64,000 bases of DNA from Crambe crambe (Eukaryota; Porifera; Demospongiae; Poecilosclerida; Crambeidae): NCBI GenBank assembly GCA_963924555.1, contig OZ004586.1:3492501-3556500 (forward strand), given 5' to 3'. The number at the start of each line of letters is the position of its first letter. Position 1 is the stretch's first letter. Under the pieces are notes generated by a model, which worked only from the letters and a program-made list of their open reading frames with translations, was not told where the DNA came from and made no database searches. Below are positions 10,607 to 31,084 of this stretch, one piece after another. The translations under genes were made by a program, and so were the position numbers.

Positions 10607-13600
10607 ATGAATTTTCAGTTATTTCTCTTTCTTTTCCTGTCCATTTTGAGTAGCTCAGCAGAGGATATCTGCTATGTAAAGCCAGCCAATTCCTCGCAGG
10701 TTTGTCCTGGTGATCCTTGCCTCACTTTGGGTCAGTATGCCAATGAAACTGCTATGTATTTCACAACAGGATCGGTTTTTGTTTTCATTCAAGGTAATCA
10801 CACTCTTGATGAGCCATTGTGCATAGAACATGTATCAAATGTCACGATGAAGAGACTTAACATCAATGATATTGTAAGTATCTTGTGCATTAGAAACTCC
10901 GGCATCGAGGGTTATAACATCACGAATATGTTCATTGAGGGACTTGAGTTTGTAATTCTGTTTGACCGGAGAATAATATCTGGAACTCTTTTAGTTTTCA
11001 ACGCCAGTGGAGGGATCATGATTTCTAATTCACAATTCCGAAGCAAAGTGATTGAAAGTGGCATTTCTATACGGAAAAGAGCACTCCATTTCGATTTTTG
11101 TGACACGATCGCAATAATAAACTGTCGCTTTGAAGGAATTGGAGCACGAAAAGGTGGGGCTATTCTTGCCTTGAATAGGACAAACTTAACATTGGCTAGG
11201 AATACTTTCATTGGAAATATTGCCGAAGAAGGTGGTGCTATAAATGTTCATGATCAAACAGTCTTGATACTCGCTGAGAATACATTTATACGAAATCGAG
11301 CAGAACACTCGGGTGGAGCCATAAATGCTGATAACGAAACCCAACTCGTACTCGCTGGAAATAATTTCATTGGTAATGGTGCAGAAAATTATGGTGGTGC
11401 AATTTTTGCTTATAACAGGAGCCATTCAGTGCTTACAGGGAATACGTTTACTGCAAACTTTGCCAGATCCCTTTTCGGTGGAGCCATTTACGCTTTCAGG
11501 AGTTCAGTCACTCTTCGTGGAATTCAAAATGATTCCTTCTCACAAAACATAGCGAGATTTGCAGGCGCTATATACACCCAGCATGAGACACTCAAGATAT
11601 TGAACAGTGCACGTTTCTTCAATAACAGAGCAACACTTGGTGGTGCGATATCTGTGACTAATTCTTCTATACTGATTAATGGTAGTGACGTTATCTTCAT
11701 GAATAACACTGCCGCAGAACTGGGTGGAGGAATATTTGCACACGGAGAACCAAATGATAAAAGCATCAACATTACACTTAATTCAGTCAATTTTACCAAC
11801 AATTATGCAAGATTAGGAGGTGCTATATCGTTAGATCGCACCTCTGCTACATTGAAGAATATCAAGATGTCTAATTACAGACGTGGCATATTCACGATAT
11901 ACAACAGCACAGTAAGCTTTGAAGGAACGACTACTTTTTCAAGAAATAGTTATCATGGACAACAAGTGGAATTCTTATTGATAAGTGATAGCAAATTGAT
12001 CTTTAATGGTAACACTATCATCGAGTATAATCATGGGAGAGTTATTTCGGCACTAAAGAGTGTTCTTGTCTTTAATGGACTGACAGAAGTGATGAATAAT
12101 ATCGGTGGAGTGAGTGTCATAATTTTATCCACTAATTCAAGTTTCATATTCATCGGTAACACAATGTTTCGTAATAATAATATATTATACAACGGAGGAG
12201 GGTTGTATGTATTCGGAGGTCAAATGCTATTCACCGGAACTACCACATTCCACAACAACTCTGCAGGTCAAAATGCAGGTGCCTTGTTCGTATTCCACTC
12301 AGCAATCACATTCAACGGAATGACATTGTTCTGCAACAATAGTGCTGCATTGTCTGGAGGAGTTATCGTCTCACAGTATGGGACAATATCATTCCAAGGA
12401 CATACGATGTTTAATGGAAATATTGCGAATGAAGGAGGTGGAGTGTTCTATTCATTAGGTACTACAATCACTTTGCAGGGTACAGTTGATTTCTCGTTTA
12501 ACACAGCAAAAAGAGGAGGGGCCATGTACTTCCTAGGCAGAGCCTCTCTGATTTTAAACTCGCGTACTAATCTCAACATGTCCTATAACAGAGCAATAGA
12601 ATATGGTGGAGCAATATTCCATGAAGATATAGTCACCCGTGTTCATTGCCTCAATGTGATCACGAGTATTGAGACGAATTTTCTTGATTACTGCTTTTTA
12701 GATTTGAAAGACCCGACAGAAAACAGCGAAACTATCATGAATTCTCATTACAACTCGGCAGGAAGCGATGGTAATTTTCTATATGGTGGTTTATTGGATA
12801 ATTCTCGTTTACTTAACATTCCTATGACCACACCCTATGAGATATTGAGCAAACGGATTCTCAGAATAACTTCACAGGACAAAGGAAATAATGACATCAC
12901 ATCAAAGCCATACCTATTATGCTATTGTGGTGATGATCAATACGAATGCAATGAGATAGAATCAAATGCTACCATTTATAGGGGACAAAATATTAGCATA
13001 AGCGTCAGAGCACTGGGGCAAGGAAATAGTATCATTCCGGCAGATGTCGTGGGACTGACAAGTGATAACTCAAGGATCAAAGTTCATCAGAATTATCAAC
13101 ATGTTTCAGGTAACTGCTCAAAATTAACCTACACCTTTTTTTCCAGAAACGATTCGGCAAATATCACATTTTATCCTGATGGGCCCTGTCACGGTGCTAA
13201 AAGATCTTATAAAATCATTAGAGTCACTTTTCTACCTTGTCCTGATGCATTCAAATTAGAAGATGACCACTGCATTTGTGAGGAACGGCTACAAGCTTAT
13301 GATGCCGAGTGTGTCATCGGAGAAGAAAATCGCATCCTGAAAAGGAATGGTTCGAAATTTTGGATGAGTTTCTTACGAGAAGATGACACATACCAAGGTC
13401 TTGTCTTATACCCATCATGTCCACCTGATTATTGCACCACGGAAAATCCTGCAATACCATTGGATAATCCAGACATCCAATGTGCTAGAAACCGATCTGG
13501 AGTTCTTTGTGGACAGTGTGCTACGAATCACAGCCTTTTGCTTGGTAGTTCAGGATGTGCCCGGTGCTCGAATAACTACATAGCTCTTGTGGTTGCATTT

Positions 13601-14797
13601 GCAGCAGCTGGGTTTTTTCTAGTTGTTTACTTGGCTTTTTTCAGAATGACAGTTGCAAATGGAATGATGAATAGTTTAATACTTTATGCAAATATCGTAC
13701 AGGTCAATAGACGATTGTTTTTCCCCACTGACGAAGTCAATGTACTGACGATATTCATTGCATGGCTAAACCTTGATTTTGGTTTCCAAACTTGTTTCTA
13801 TGATGGACTTGATGCATACGTACAAACTTGGCTTCAGTTTGCTTTTCCACTCTATGTCTGGTTGCTAATCATTGCGATCATAATGGCCAGTAGATACTCC
13901 ATAACCATTTCTAAATTGATAGGGACTAACCCCATTGCAGTCCTTGCAACTCTAATACTGATGTCCTACACTAAAGTCTTGCAGGTGGTCATCGGTGTTT
14001 TCTCCTCTGTCAATTTGGATTACCCCCAAAGAAGAAAAGTAAGAGTTTGGCTCAAAGATGCCAATGTGGACTACCTACGATCAAAGCATCTCTTTCTTGC
14101 AGTTGTCACTCTAATGGTCGTCACCTTCTTCTTCCTTCCTTATACAGTCTTTCTCCTACTTGGCCCTCAGATTTATCGGATTGCTTCTAGAAAATTTGTT
14201 CGACGATTTGTAATTGTTCGACGATTTGTTCAACAGTTGCTCTTAAGGATCAAACCACTACTTGACTCTTACTACGCCCCATACAAGAGAAAAACCCGCT
14301 ACTGGACTGGATTCCTCTTGCTGATACGCTGCATTCTCTACATCATATTTGCATACAATTCACTTGGAGATACAAATAGGAGTCTTTTAGCGATCATTAT
14401 CACATTCACAGGAGTCGGAGGTATTGCTTGGATTTCTGGACGAGTGTACAGGAACAATTTTGTGGAAATCATGGAGTTTTTAATGTATCTGAATCTCATT
14501 AGCCTTTCAGCTGCTACCCTTACTGGAATCAATGAGAGAGTCCCGGTCAATATACTCGTAGGAATGGTGTTCGCCTCTATGATAATCATCACTCTATATC
14601 AGTTCTACCAGCTTTACATCTCAAAGAATAAAGTATGGCTAAAGATCAAGACAAAGGTGTCTGATTGCTTATCATGCCTACGGAAAAAAGATAAACCTTC
14701 AGAAGAAGTCAAGGTCCCTCGGCCTGCACCTGCACAACAAGAGCGTTTTGTCACACAAACAGTAATAGATTTGCGTGAACCTGTAATGGAGGACTAA
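10607..14797 (+). CDS. Large secreted beta-helix (Pmp-like repeat) protein with C-terminal multi-TM domain
   Basis: This is a single open frame of 1396 codons. Residues 1-18 form a signal peptide (MNFQLFLFLFLSILSSSAED). Residues about 150-700 carry many irregular repeats with GGAI/GGGI and FxxN elements (GGAINVHD, GGAINADNE, GGAIFAY), the signature of right-handed parallel beta-helices as in chlamydial Pmp proteins. A Cys-rich region follows (about 860-985, including CGQCATNHSLLLG). From about residue 991 there are about nine hydrophobic segments, with a conserved-looking YYAPYKRKTRYWTGFLLLIR, then a short charged cytoplasmic tail rich in Lys/Pro. The predicted topology is a large extracellular sensor or adhesion domain on a multipass membrane anchor. 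Sponges have many such genes, often labelled outer membrane protein Pmp-like. The absence of introns suggests retroposition or an intronless family. The ligand is unknown. Confidence 0.85.
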   Translation: MNFQLFLFLFLSILSSSAEDICYVKPANSSQVCPGDPCLTLGQYANETAMYFTTGSVFVFIQGNHTLDEPLCIEHVSNVTMKRLNINDIVSILCIRNSGIEGYNITNMFIEGLEFVILFDRRIISGTLLVFNASGGIMISNSQFRSKVIESGISIRKRALHFDFCDTIAIINCRFEGIGARKGGAILALNRTNLTLARNTFIGNIAEEGGAINVHDQTVLILAENTFIRNRAEHSGGAINADNETQLVLAGNNFIGNGAENYGGAIFAYNRSHSVLTGNTFTANFARSLFGGAIYAFRSSVTLRGIQNDSFSQNIARFAGAIYTQHETLKILNSARFFNNRATLGGAISVTNSSILINGSDVIFMNNTAAELGGGIFAHGEPNDKSINITLNSVNFTNNYARLGGAISLDRTSATLKNIKMSNYRRGIFTIYNSTVSFEGTTTFSRNSYHGQQVEFLLISDSKLIFNGNTIIEYNHGRVISALKSVLVFNGLTEVMNNIGGVSVIILSTNSSFIFIGNTMFRNNNILYNGGGLYVFGGQMLFTGTTTFHNNSAGQNAGALFVFHSAITFNGMTLFCNNSAALSGGVIVSQYGTISFQGHTMFNGNIANEGGGVFYSLGTTITLQGTVDFSFNTAKRGGAMYFLGRASLILNSRTNLNMSYNRAIEYGGAIFHEDIVTRVHCLNVITSIETNFLDYCFLDLKDPTENSETIMNSHYNSAGSDGNFLYGGLLDNSRLLNIPMTTPYEILSKRILRITSQDKGNNDITSKPYLLCYCGDDQYECNEIESNATIYRGQNISISVRALGQGNSIIPADVVGLTSDNSRIKVHQNYQHVSGNCSKLTYTFFSRNDSANITFYPDGPCHGAKRSYKIIRVTFLPCPDAFKLEDDHCICEERLQAYDAECVIGEENRILKRNGSKFWMSFLREDDTYQGLVLYPSCPPDYCTTENPAIPLDNPDIQCARNRSGVLCGQCATNHSLLLGSSGCARCSNNYIALVVAFAAAGFFLVVYLAFFRMTVANGMMNSLILYANIVQVNRRLFFPTDEVNVLTIFIAWLNLDFGFQTCFYDGLDAYVQTWLQFAFPLYVWLLIIAIIMASRYSITISKLIGTNPIAVLATLILMSYTKVLQVVIGVFSSVNLDYPQRRKVRVWLKDANVDYLRSKHLFLAVVTLMVVTFFFLPYTVFLLLGPQIYRIASRKFVRRFVIVRRFVQQLLLRIKPLLDSYYAPYKRKTRYWTGFLLLIRCILYIIFAYNSLGDTNRSLLAIIITFTGVGGIAWISGRVYRNNFVEIMEFLMYLNLISLSAATLTGINERVPVNILVGMVFASMIIITLYQFYQLYISKNKVWLKIKTKVSDCLSCLRKKDKPSEEVKVPRPAPAQQERFVTQTVIDLREPVMED

Positions 14798-15147
14798 TAA
14801 TGATACATTATTATTGTAGTAGCTATACTTGTGCATATGTACTTACTCAATTTTTTAACTAATCGTTAGTTAATTGCTAAAGTTAGTTCTAGCAATTTTC
14901 AATCCTTATTCATGACTTTGTGCAGTGAATCGAACTACCACCCTTGGAAACTTGTTCTGAACAGCTTTCATAATCATGACAAAAAATTCAAATAATTTAA
15001 TTATTGGAAAAGGGTCTTAATGCTAGCTAGCTAGCTAGCTAGCTAGCTAGCTATAGATGGAATTAAAACGCGTCTTCATGAAATGACGACCTCTTCCCGT
15101 TTCTCGATCGCAGAACAGTGTCGACCCTCACCCTTTAAGGGTGTGGC
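14798..15147. other. Intergenic spacer with a TAGC microsatellite
   Basis: About 350 bp of AT-rich sequence separates the beta-helix gene from the AAA ATPase gene. A GCTA tandem run lies at about 15022-15055. No gene is seen. Confidence 0.6.
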
Positions 15148-24130
<8,983 letters not shown>

Positions 24131-24243
24131 CAGATTATTGTTATTAATTGATCAAATCACACCAGTAGCTAGCTAGCTAGCTATGTAATGAATAATAATT
24201 TGTAGCTACTTGATCCCTAACAGTGCCTCCAAGTATTAATACA

Positions 24244-24523
24244 CAAGTAAAGAAAAAACATTTATTCGAATAAATGAAGGTGATGTAGGGATGACTATAG
24301 TTAACTGGTCAAAAAAGAGATGAAACAAGATCTGAATAGATGAGATTATGCAAGGATGAAGTCGAATGTGGGCACGTCACACCTAGTGACTGCACCCGGA
24401 TTCGACTTCATCCTTGCATAATCTCATCTATTCAGATCTTGTTTCATCTCTTTTTTGACCAGTTAACTATAGTCATCCCTACATCACCTTCATTTATTCG
24501 AATAAATGTTTTTTCTTTACTTG
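24244..24523. repeat. Near-perfect 280-bp palindrome (foldback element)
   Basis: Arms of about 124 bp (24244-24367 and 24400-24523) are essentially perfect reverse complements around a 32-bp spacer. Each arm contains the TIR-like motif TGATGTAGGGATGA, also seen at the ends of the MITEs at 35554 and 35954. No coding potential is seen. Confidence 0.95.
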
Positions 24524-27085
24524 TTTCTTTCATTTTTTATTTATTAATTTTTTGCAGGTCATTATATCCATCTCATAGCTAGCTAGCTACTTGTTATGCC
24601 AGGCCCATTATTTTATGATTTCTTTTTCAGGAGGTGATCAGTGCTGTACATTTATAGCTTCTTTTTTCTACACATACTAAAGTCAGGCCTGGGATGAGGT
24701 TAATATGAGTGGTAGTGGGAGAGCTGCAGTTCATAAAGTCTTGTGTTGCAATGCACAATCAAGCCTGGTGAACAATTGAGTGAGACTAAAGCCTTCAGTT
24801 CTAAATAGATACAGCTGAGCAGCCTGCCAGGTTTCGTTTCTAAATAATGCACACCTCACGGGAACTCGAGCGTTACTTACCATTCAAAGTTTAAACCTGT
24901 CCTTAGTACAGATAGCCTTATCGTTTTTTTGTTATGACCTCAGAAGAAATGGCTTTTAAGTTTTGTTTGAGAAGAGTCATGGCAACTTTGTTGTTTACGC
25001 ATGCGCGTTATGTTTAATGGCTTCTTCGTATAGTCTACTGTAGTAAGATAGCGGCTTTTTTCTAAATGAACTAGAGGCTAAACCGATGGGACGTGGACCT
25101 GGTCCGAGTAAAATGGAGCAGATTCATATATAGAACATGGCCCAAGCGTGGCCCATTTTTTCTCCAGATCGTGCCATTATGATTATGAACAAGAAAATAA
25201 GAAATCATGCAAAAAGAGCGCTTTTATTATTCTTCCGTGTTGAGTCTTTCAGCTTCCAAAATTCTCCTGCATGATAAGAATGTGCATAAAAGACAGGATA
25301 AGCAGTCATAGCAGCTACAACTTACTGTTTTCTGAGAAAATCCAACTTCATTTTGTATTAGTCCTATGGAGGGTCATAGGTCATCCCTACATAGAGAGCG
25401 CTACCGCGCTCTCTGATATTTATATGCAAAAATCATGATCAATATGCAAGTAGCTATGCAAATCTTCTTCAAAATATTATATAGCTAGCTATAGTGCAAC
25501 CAGACATGGTGTTCCATTATTTTTTCAAGATGAAAAATAGTAATAACTTTTCAGTGCAAGGTGATTAAGGTATAATTCTTTGAAATTTCATTGATTGCAT
25601 GGTAATATAAATTTCAATAATAATACAAATAAGTTTTGATTATTGAAACCGAAATTACTTCTATATATGGCATATTTCATTAAATCTTATCTACTTTTCA
25701 AAATCATTGATAAAAATTAATAAAGAATAATGATATTTTTTTAGAACACAATAAGTATAAGACATGTATAAGAGCAACATATAATTTAAAAAAAATAATA
25801 ATTAAATTGAAGTATGTTGATCGAAATGCTATCTTCGTCACCAAAATTTAGCGAAAATTTCTGAAGTTGTGAAATCACATTATAAAAACACATTTAAATA
25901 TGTATGAGATCAAAAAATGAAAATACATTACAAAATATGAATTACAGATATATGCTGGGGGGATTTAACAACCTCCTGGTACACCCTCCAAATGGGTGTA
26001 TAGTATCTAAGGCATCCTGTGACAATTCCATGAGCTCATTATCTCAGACACATCACCATACACATCCTGCGCTTCTTGACTGACCCCTCCAGAAACAGAT
26101 GATTCTTCCCTTCCCTGCTTCTTTTCATGTCCCTTCCTTTCTTCAATCCTTAGACCTCCGTGGCATCTCAAAATAACTACGCGCGTTTTTAATTAACGCA
26201 TCACAGTCCGTTAAATTTTTTTTATAATGATGTCATAACCCACCTAGCTACACACTCGTACTCTGCAGGGCCGGCTGTAGAGATTTAGTAGCGCAGTGCA
26301 ATGAAAAAAAAAAAAAAAAAAGTTCGTAGCTATTAAGTTATGATAAGAAGTATTTTTTGGAACTCCATGTGTGGTTGCACTATAGCTGGGCTAATCTACT
26401 ATGCTGAATCACCTGACAATCGTGTTACACATGTCCACAGTTCTGATTCTTCTGAATAAAAATTCTGCTAGCTTTAATATGCTAAAAATATGCAGATCTG
26501 CATGGGTATCTTAGTATTCTTTTTTTCTTTTTTTTTTTGGTTGCTACTTTGGAGGCTCTGCACTAATAGACGGTCCTCTAATAAAGTACACCTTGACCAG
26601 TTAGGCAAGATAGGTGTCTTTTGTTGAGGGGTTAGCTATATATAGTTTTAATAGAACAATATTTGGTTAGGGATCAATGAAGGGATCGATCTCTGTTCCC
26701 AGCCATCATACATCACACTCAGCTATGGTGACTTCAGATGTGGCATGTTATAGGTTCCTGCATCTAAAATCGGTATAGAGTGTAATAATACCTCATAGAA
26801 AGCTGTCTGGCTACAACATCACTAGGCTAGCTACTTCACTGCATCTGGTAGTCCCTTAATGTCAATCCTTGCTTCCATCATTGACAATGGAAGATAACAA
26901 ATTTCCCGTGAGAAAGATAGCCAAAAGTAGCACATGACTACCATACTACTTTCCAAGTTATTCGATAGGCGGGGTCAATTGACGACAAATGTATTATTAG
27001 GCCAACTGCGCATGCGTATTACTCAATACAAAAGCATAATTCCAGGTCGCTTATCACATTCACATTAAGCCGCAGTTATTGAAAA
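24524..27085. other. Gene-poor AT-rich stretch with small repeats
   Basis: No coding region can be supported. Present are a hairpin palindrome AGAGAGCGCTACCGCGCTCTCT at 25393-25414, related to the one at 931-952, an A-run near 26304, and at about 26845-26940 a first partial copy of the repeat that reappears at about 28845-28920. Confidence 0.5.
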
Positions 27086-27298
27086 ATGAAGTGGTTAGCT
27101 GTCATATTAGTTTTATCTTTTTCTCTGATCTTTTTAACTCAGAGCAGTGTGACAGAAGCTCTGCCTGTGGTTCAGTCCGCTCCATCAGGACTCAAGGCCC
27201 ATGAAACTGCTCGATATGTTGTTGGAGAGGAGAATGTAAACAGCATGAAGAATTTATGCTGCCAGCTTACACTCCCATGCTGCTCTACAGCTGGTTGA
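27086..27298 (+). CDS. Small secreted cysteine-patterned peptide precursor (70 aa)
   Basis: The frame encodes a strong signal peptide (residues 1 to about 25, hydrophobic core LAVILVLSFSLIFL), a spacer of about 30 residues, and a C-terminal segment with the pattern CC-x5-CC near the stop. The total length is 70 residues. The layout of signal, propeptide and short Cys-rich C-terminus is that of secreted bioactive peptide precursors. A CC-CC arrangement is also the framework of T-superfamily conopeptides, but a single cysteine pattern does not show homology or toxicity. No dibasic cleavage site is obvious; the only basic residue near the mature part is a single Lys. The 3' end of the gene has a partial duplicate about 75-120 bp downstream. 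It could be a chance open frame, but the signal peptide makes that less likely. Confidence 0.55.
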   Translation: MKWLAVILVLSFSLIFLTQSSVTEALPVVQSAPSGLKAHETARYVVGEENVNSMKNLCCQLTLPCCSTAG

Positions 27299-30200
27299 AT
27301 ATCTAATTTTCTCAAACTACCAAGTTTTAGACAGAATATGTTAGCTTAGCTACATGTAAGGATTTACTTTATGCTGCTACAGCTAGTTGAATATTATATT
27401 TCTTGAACTGTTGTACTTTCATTAGACGTGATTGAATATTAGTATTTTCGTTGGACAGAACATGATCTGTTAGCTTGTATGAATTAAAGGCGACTTGCCT
27501 CTAGAGTGTAGCTATTAAGTACAAAGTCTATAATTAATTATTTGTTGCCAAGAACCCCCAAAAAGTGGGTAACATGATATGTATTGCTGTTAATGGTGAT
27601 GACATTGTTACATTCCATTAATGGTTGCTTATCACCTTGGTCATGGTACATAGCTACCATAGCAGCATGATATTATGTTCGTCTCACACTTCAGCAGAAT
27701 GATTTTGTACATCATTCGCATGCAAAAGATGCTTACCTGTTTTTGGCAGGCCAGTAAAAAATATACATGTCTGTAACATTTAGGTCTGCCCATTATTGAT
27801 TGGGTGGTGTTTACCATGAACTTTGAACCTTTGTACTTTTTACTGTAAGAAACACAGCTTTGCAGCTCTGTCTTTTGAACTGAAGTTATTTCTCCATCTT
27901 GTCCCTTCACACATTTGATGGTTGCACAAACATAGTGTATATGCATGCATGCATGCATGCATAGTCCAAATCTAACCTAAGGTCTTCCTTGTGGTGTCTA
28001 AATTTTAGTAGCTACAAAACTTTGACACGCTCCTATCATAAAATTTTGAAGGTGATAATAATTATGCTCTCAACACAGTGATGTTTCGATTAATTTATTC
28101 CTACATGAGCTAGCTATGATACTGCAAGTGGTCACCTTGATGCTGAGGACAGTAGCTAGCTAGCTACAAGTGTGTATTATGGACTATAGATCGAGTATAG
28201 CTGATTAATGTGCTAATACATTATGCTGTGTAGTTACTTTCAGAGTTCAGCAATTGGATGCTGGATCCGCTCCCTGGGCCTTTAAGTGAACACTGATATC
28301 ACCTCTGTGATATGTTTATCACTGAGAACATTCATGCATGTCTACCATGCATATGCAGAAGTATCCAAACATGTGAAAAAGCCATAATTTTATCATGCTG
28401 GGAGAGAAAACGCTAGCTAAGTCCCATCAGTGATTATGGGGAAGAGAGGGAAAGAGGGTGTTCCACCATTCCCAATACACTGAATCTAGACACCCTTTTG
28501 AAAGGCCATGCAGTAACCATGTCAGCGGAATGTGCCAGTCCCTAATGTACCTAGTTACAACCCTTACACAAAAAAATGACATTTATACTCTGCTACTCTC
28601 TGGGAGCCCATATCATTGTACAGTAACCATAGTAACAGTTGATCAGCAGAATATGATTAAATAGCTATTGAAGCTTACTCACATGATCACCTCTGTGAGA
28701 GCAATAGTTTTTTATGTTTATCACTGGTTTAATACATGCAGATTCCTGCATCTAAAATCGGTACAATTGTTGCCGCAATCAGAGTAATAATATCTCATGC
28801 GATGATTTTATTGTTGTAAAAAAGCTACTTCCATCACTGCATCAGGTAGTCCCTTAATGTCAATCCTTGCTTCCATCATTGACAATGGAAGATACCTGTG
28901 AGAAAGATAGCAAAAAGAAGCACAGTGGAGTAGGAAGTGGGGGGCCGGGGGGCCAGTAAGGGGGGCCTGGCCCCCCCAATAAAACTGAAGAAATGACCAT
29001 TAGCATGTAGTGTGTAATTAAGCTAACTCAGCTACAACATTGAATATACACATTCCATGCATCTTGTCTTTTTTTTTTTTTTTTTTTTTTTGGCTGTTCT
29101 TTTGATGACTTTTTAAAATATGAACATTAGCTAGTCCAGGTGGTCAGCAGAATATGATTTAGTAACTAGCTATAGCTAGCTAGTTATTATCTATAGTGTG
29201 CTCACATGATCACCTCTGTGAGAGCAATTTTTTATGTTTATCACCGGGAACATTCATGCATGTCTGCCATGCACATAGCCAGTTGGGCAGAAGTATATCC
29301 AAACTTGTTTAACTGATGCGCATTTACAGATTCCTGCATCGTACAGTTGTTGCCAGCAATCAGAGTAATAGTTAATAGCTAGCTATCTCACTTGATAGTA
29401 TTCCATTCCATTGCACCATTCCCAATTCACTGAATCTAGACACCCTTTGAAAGGCATATACGTATTATTCCCACAACTATATGCTAGCAGAATGTGCCAG
29501 TCCCTAATGTACATAGTTACAACCCTTAATAAAAATGACAACTGAGCATGCTCACATTTGCTACACTGCATGCAGTTGGTGTAAAAAGCACACAAAAATT
29601 AATGATTACATGACTATCACACTATGTTGTTAACTCAATGTCTTCCAGAGCAAGTTGGGGCTTTTAGCTAGGCTATATCTCTCTTCCACGTTAAATCCAC
29701 AATCTGGAAGTATGCAATGCCCATTATTCAGTTAGATACAGAAAAGATAAGGCTTTAAATTGCTAGGACTAAGATTGCTATGCCCATGATAGCTAGCTAT
29801 TGAGGTGATTTGGGATGGACTATGAAAGGATAGCATGAATGATGATGCACCAGAATTAAATTTTATTTTGTAGTTAATTGTGACACACTGTATGCAGATA
29901 AACTTCTTTCTTTTGTACTTTTGAGCATGTTACTCAGCTCTGTCTACCTGCAGCTCTGTCTTTTGAACTGAAGTTATTTCTCCATCTGGTCCCCACACAT
30001 TAAGCTGATGGTTGCATGCATGCATGCATGCAATGCCATGCATGCATAGTCCAAATTTGACTTAAGGTCTTCCTTGTGGTATCTAAATTTTAGTAGGTAC
30101 AAAACCTTGACACGCTCCTATCACAATAAACTTTGAAGGTGATCGATGATTATGCTCTCATCACAGTGCTGTTTTGATTAGCTATGATACTTCAAGTGGT

Positions 30201-31080
30201 CACCTTGATGCTCCACTGTACTGTATCATGGACTATAGATCAAGTAGCTAGCATGCATAGCTGATTAATGTGCTAAGCTCTTTTACTATACCGTGTAGCT
30301 ACTTCCAGAGCTCAGCAATTGGATGCTGGATCTGCTCCCTTTAAGTGATTAATTATCAGTGCTAGTGTCTTCCTGGGAACTTTGTACTCTCCTGCAAGAA
30401 CCTTATCATTGTTCAGTAAGCACCTCAGGGAATTCAAACTGTTGGTAATATAATTATGTGGTAGGTGGTCAGCAGAATAATAGCTATATTATAGCAATAG
30501 CTACGTAGCTATTATTATTTAGCTATAGTGTGCTCACATGATCCCCTCAGTGAGAGCAATTTTTTTTTCTCATTTTTTATGTTAACACTGGGAACATTCA
30601 TGCATATCTGCCATGTTAGTTGTAGGCAGAAGTATCCAACTGATGCATGTTACAGATTCCTGCATCGTACAGTTGTTGCCAGCAATCACAGTGATAGCTA
30701 ATACCTCATGCGATATTGCATAGCTAGATTAAATCTTGCAGTAGTATTCCATTCCAGTTTCATTCCATTCCACCATTCCTAATCCACTGAATCTAGACAA
30801 GCTTTTTGAAAGGCAGGCTATTATTCCCACAATTTAAAAAATGACATCACAACTGAATATGCTCAGTTGGTGTATTGTTTAAAGTATGTATAAATTGTCA
30901 ATCACTACAATGTGCAAAAAAAAAGTGGTCTGGCCTGGAGAGCCACCGTGAAAACCAGCCTTGAGTACAGGGGGAGCCATTTACAGTGGGTAAATCATAG
31001 GGATAATCAATGTCTGGATTACAGAGGTAGCTAACCACCACTAGACTAGTAGCTAATGTCAACTAGTCTGGCTACAACAT
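27299..31080. repeat. Diverged direct duplications, no gene supported
   Basis: Blocks recur in direct orientation. About 27835-28270 matches about 29940-30330 (GCAGCTCTGTCTTTTGAACT, ATTCAGCAATTGGATGCTGG-like blocks). About 28460-28930, 29130-29480 and 30470-30830 share AATCTAGACACCCTTTTGAA, TCACATGATCACCTCTGTGA and AGATTCCTGCATC. GCAT/TAGC microsatellites and T-runs (about 29070-29091) lie between. A G/C-rich patch at about 28925-28980 looks like part of a dispersed repeat. Confidence 0.7.
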
Positions 31081-31084
31081 CACT

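Noticed and set aside
10912..11802. Minus-strand open frames within the beta-helix gene
   Set aside because: They are shadows of the long, repeat-bearing plus-strand frame.
27086..27298. Assigning the small peptide as a toxin
   Set aside because: Cysteine spacing alone is not evidence of toxicity or of homology to conopeptides.
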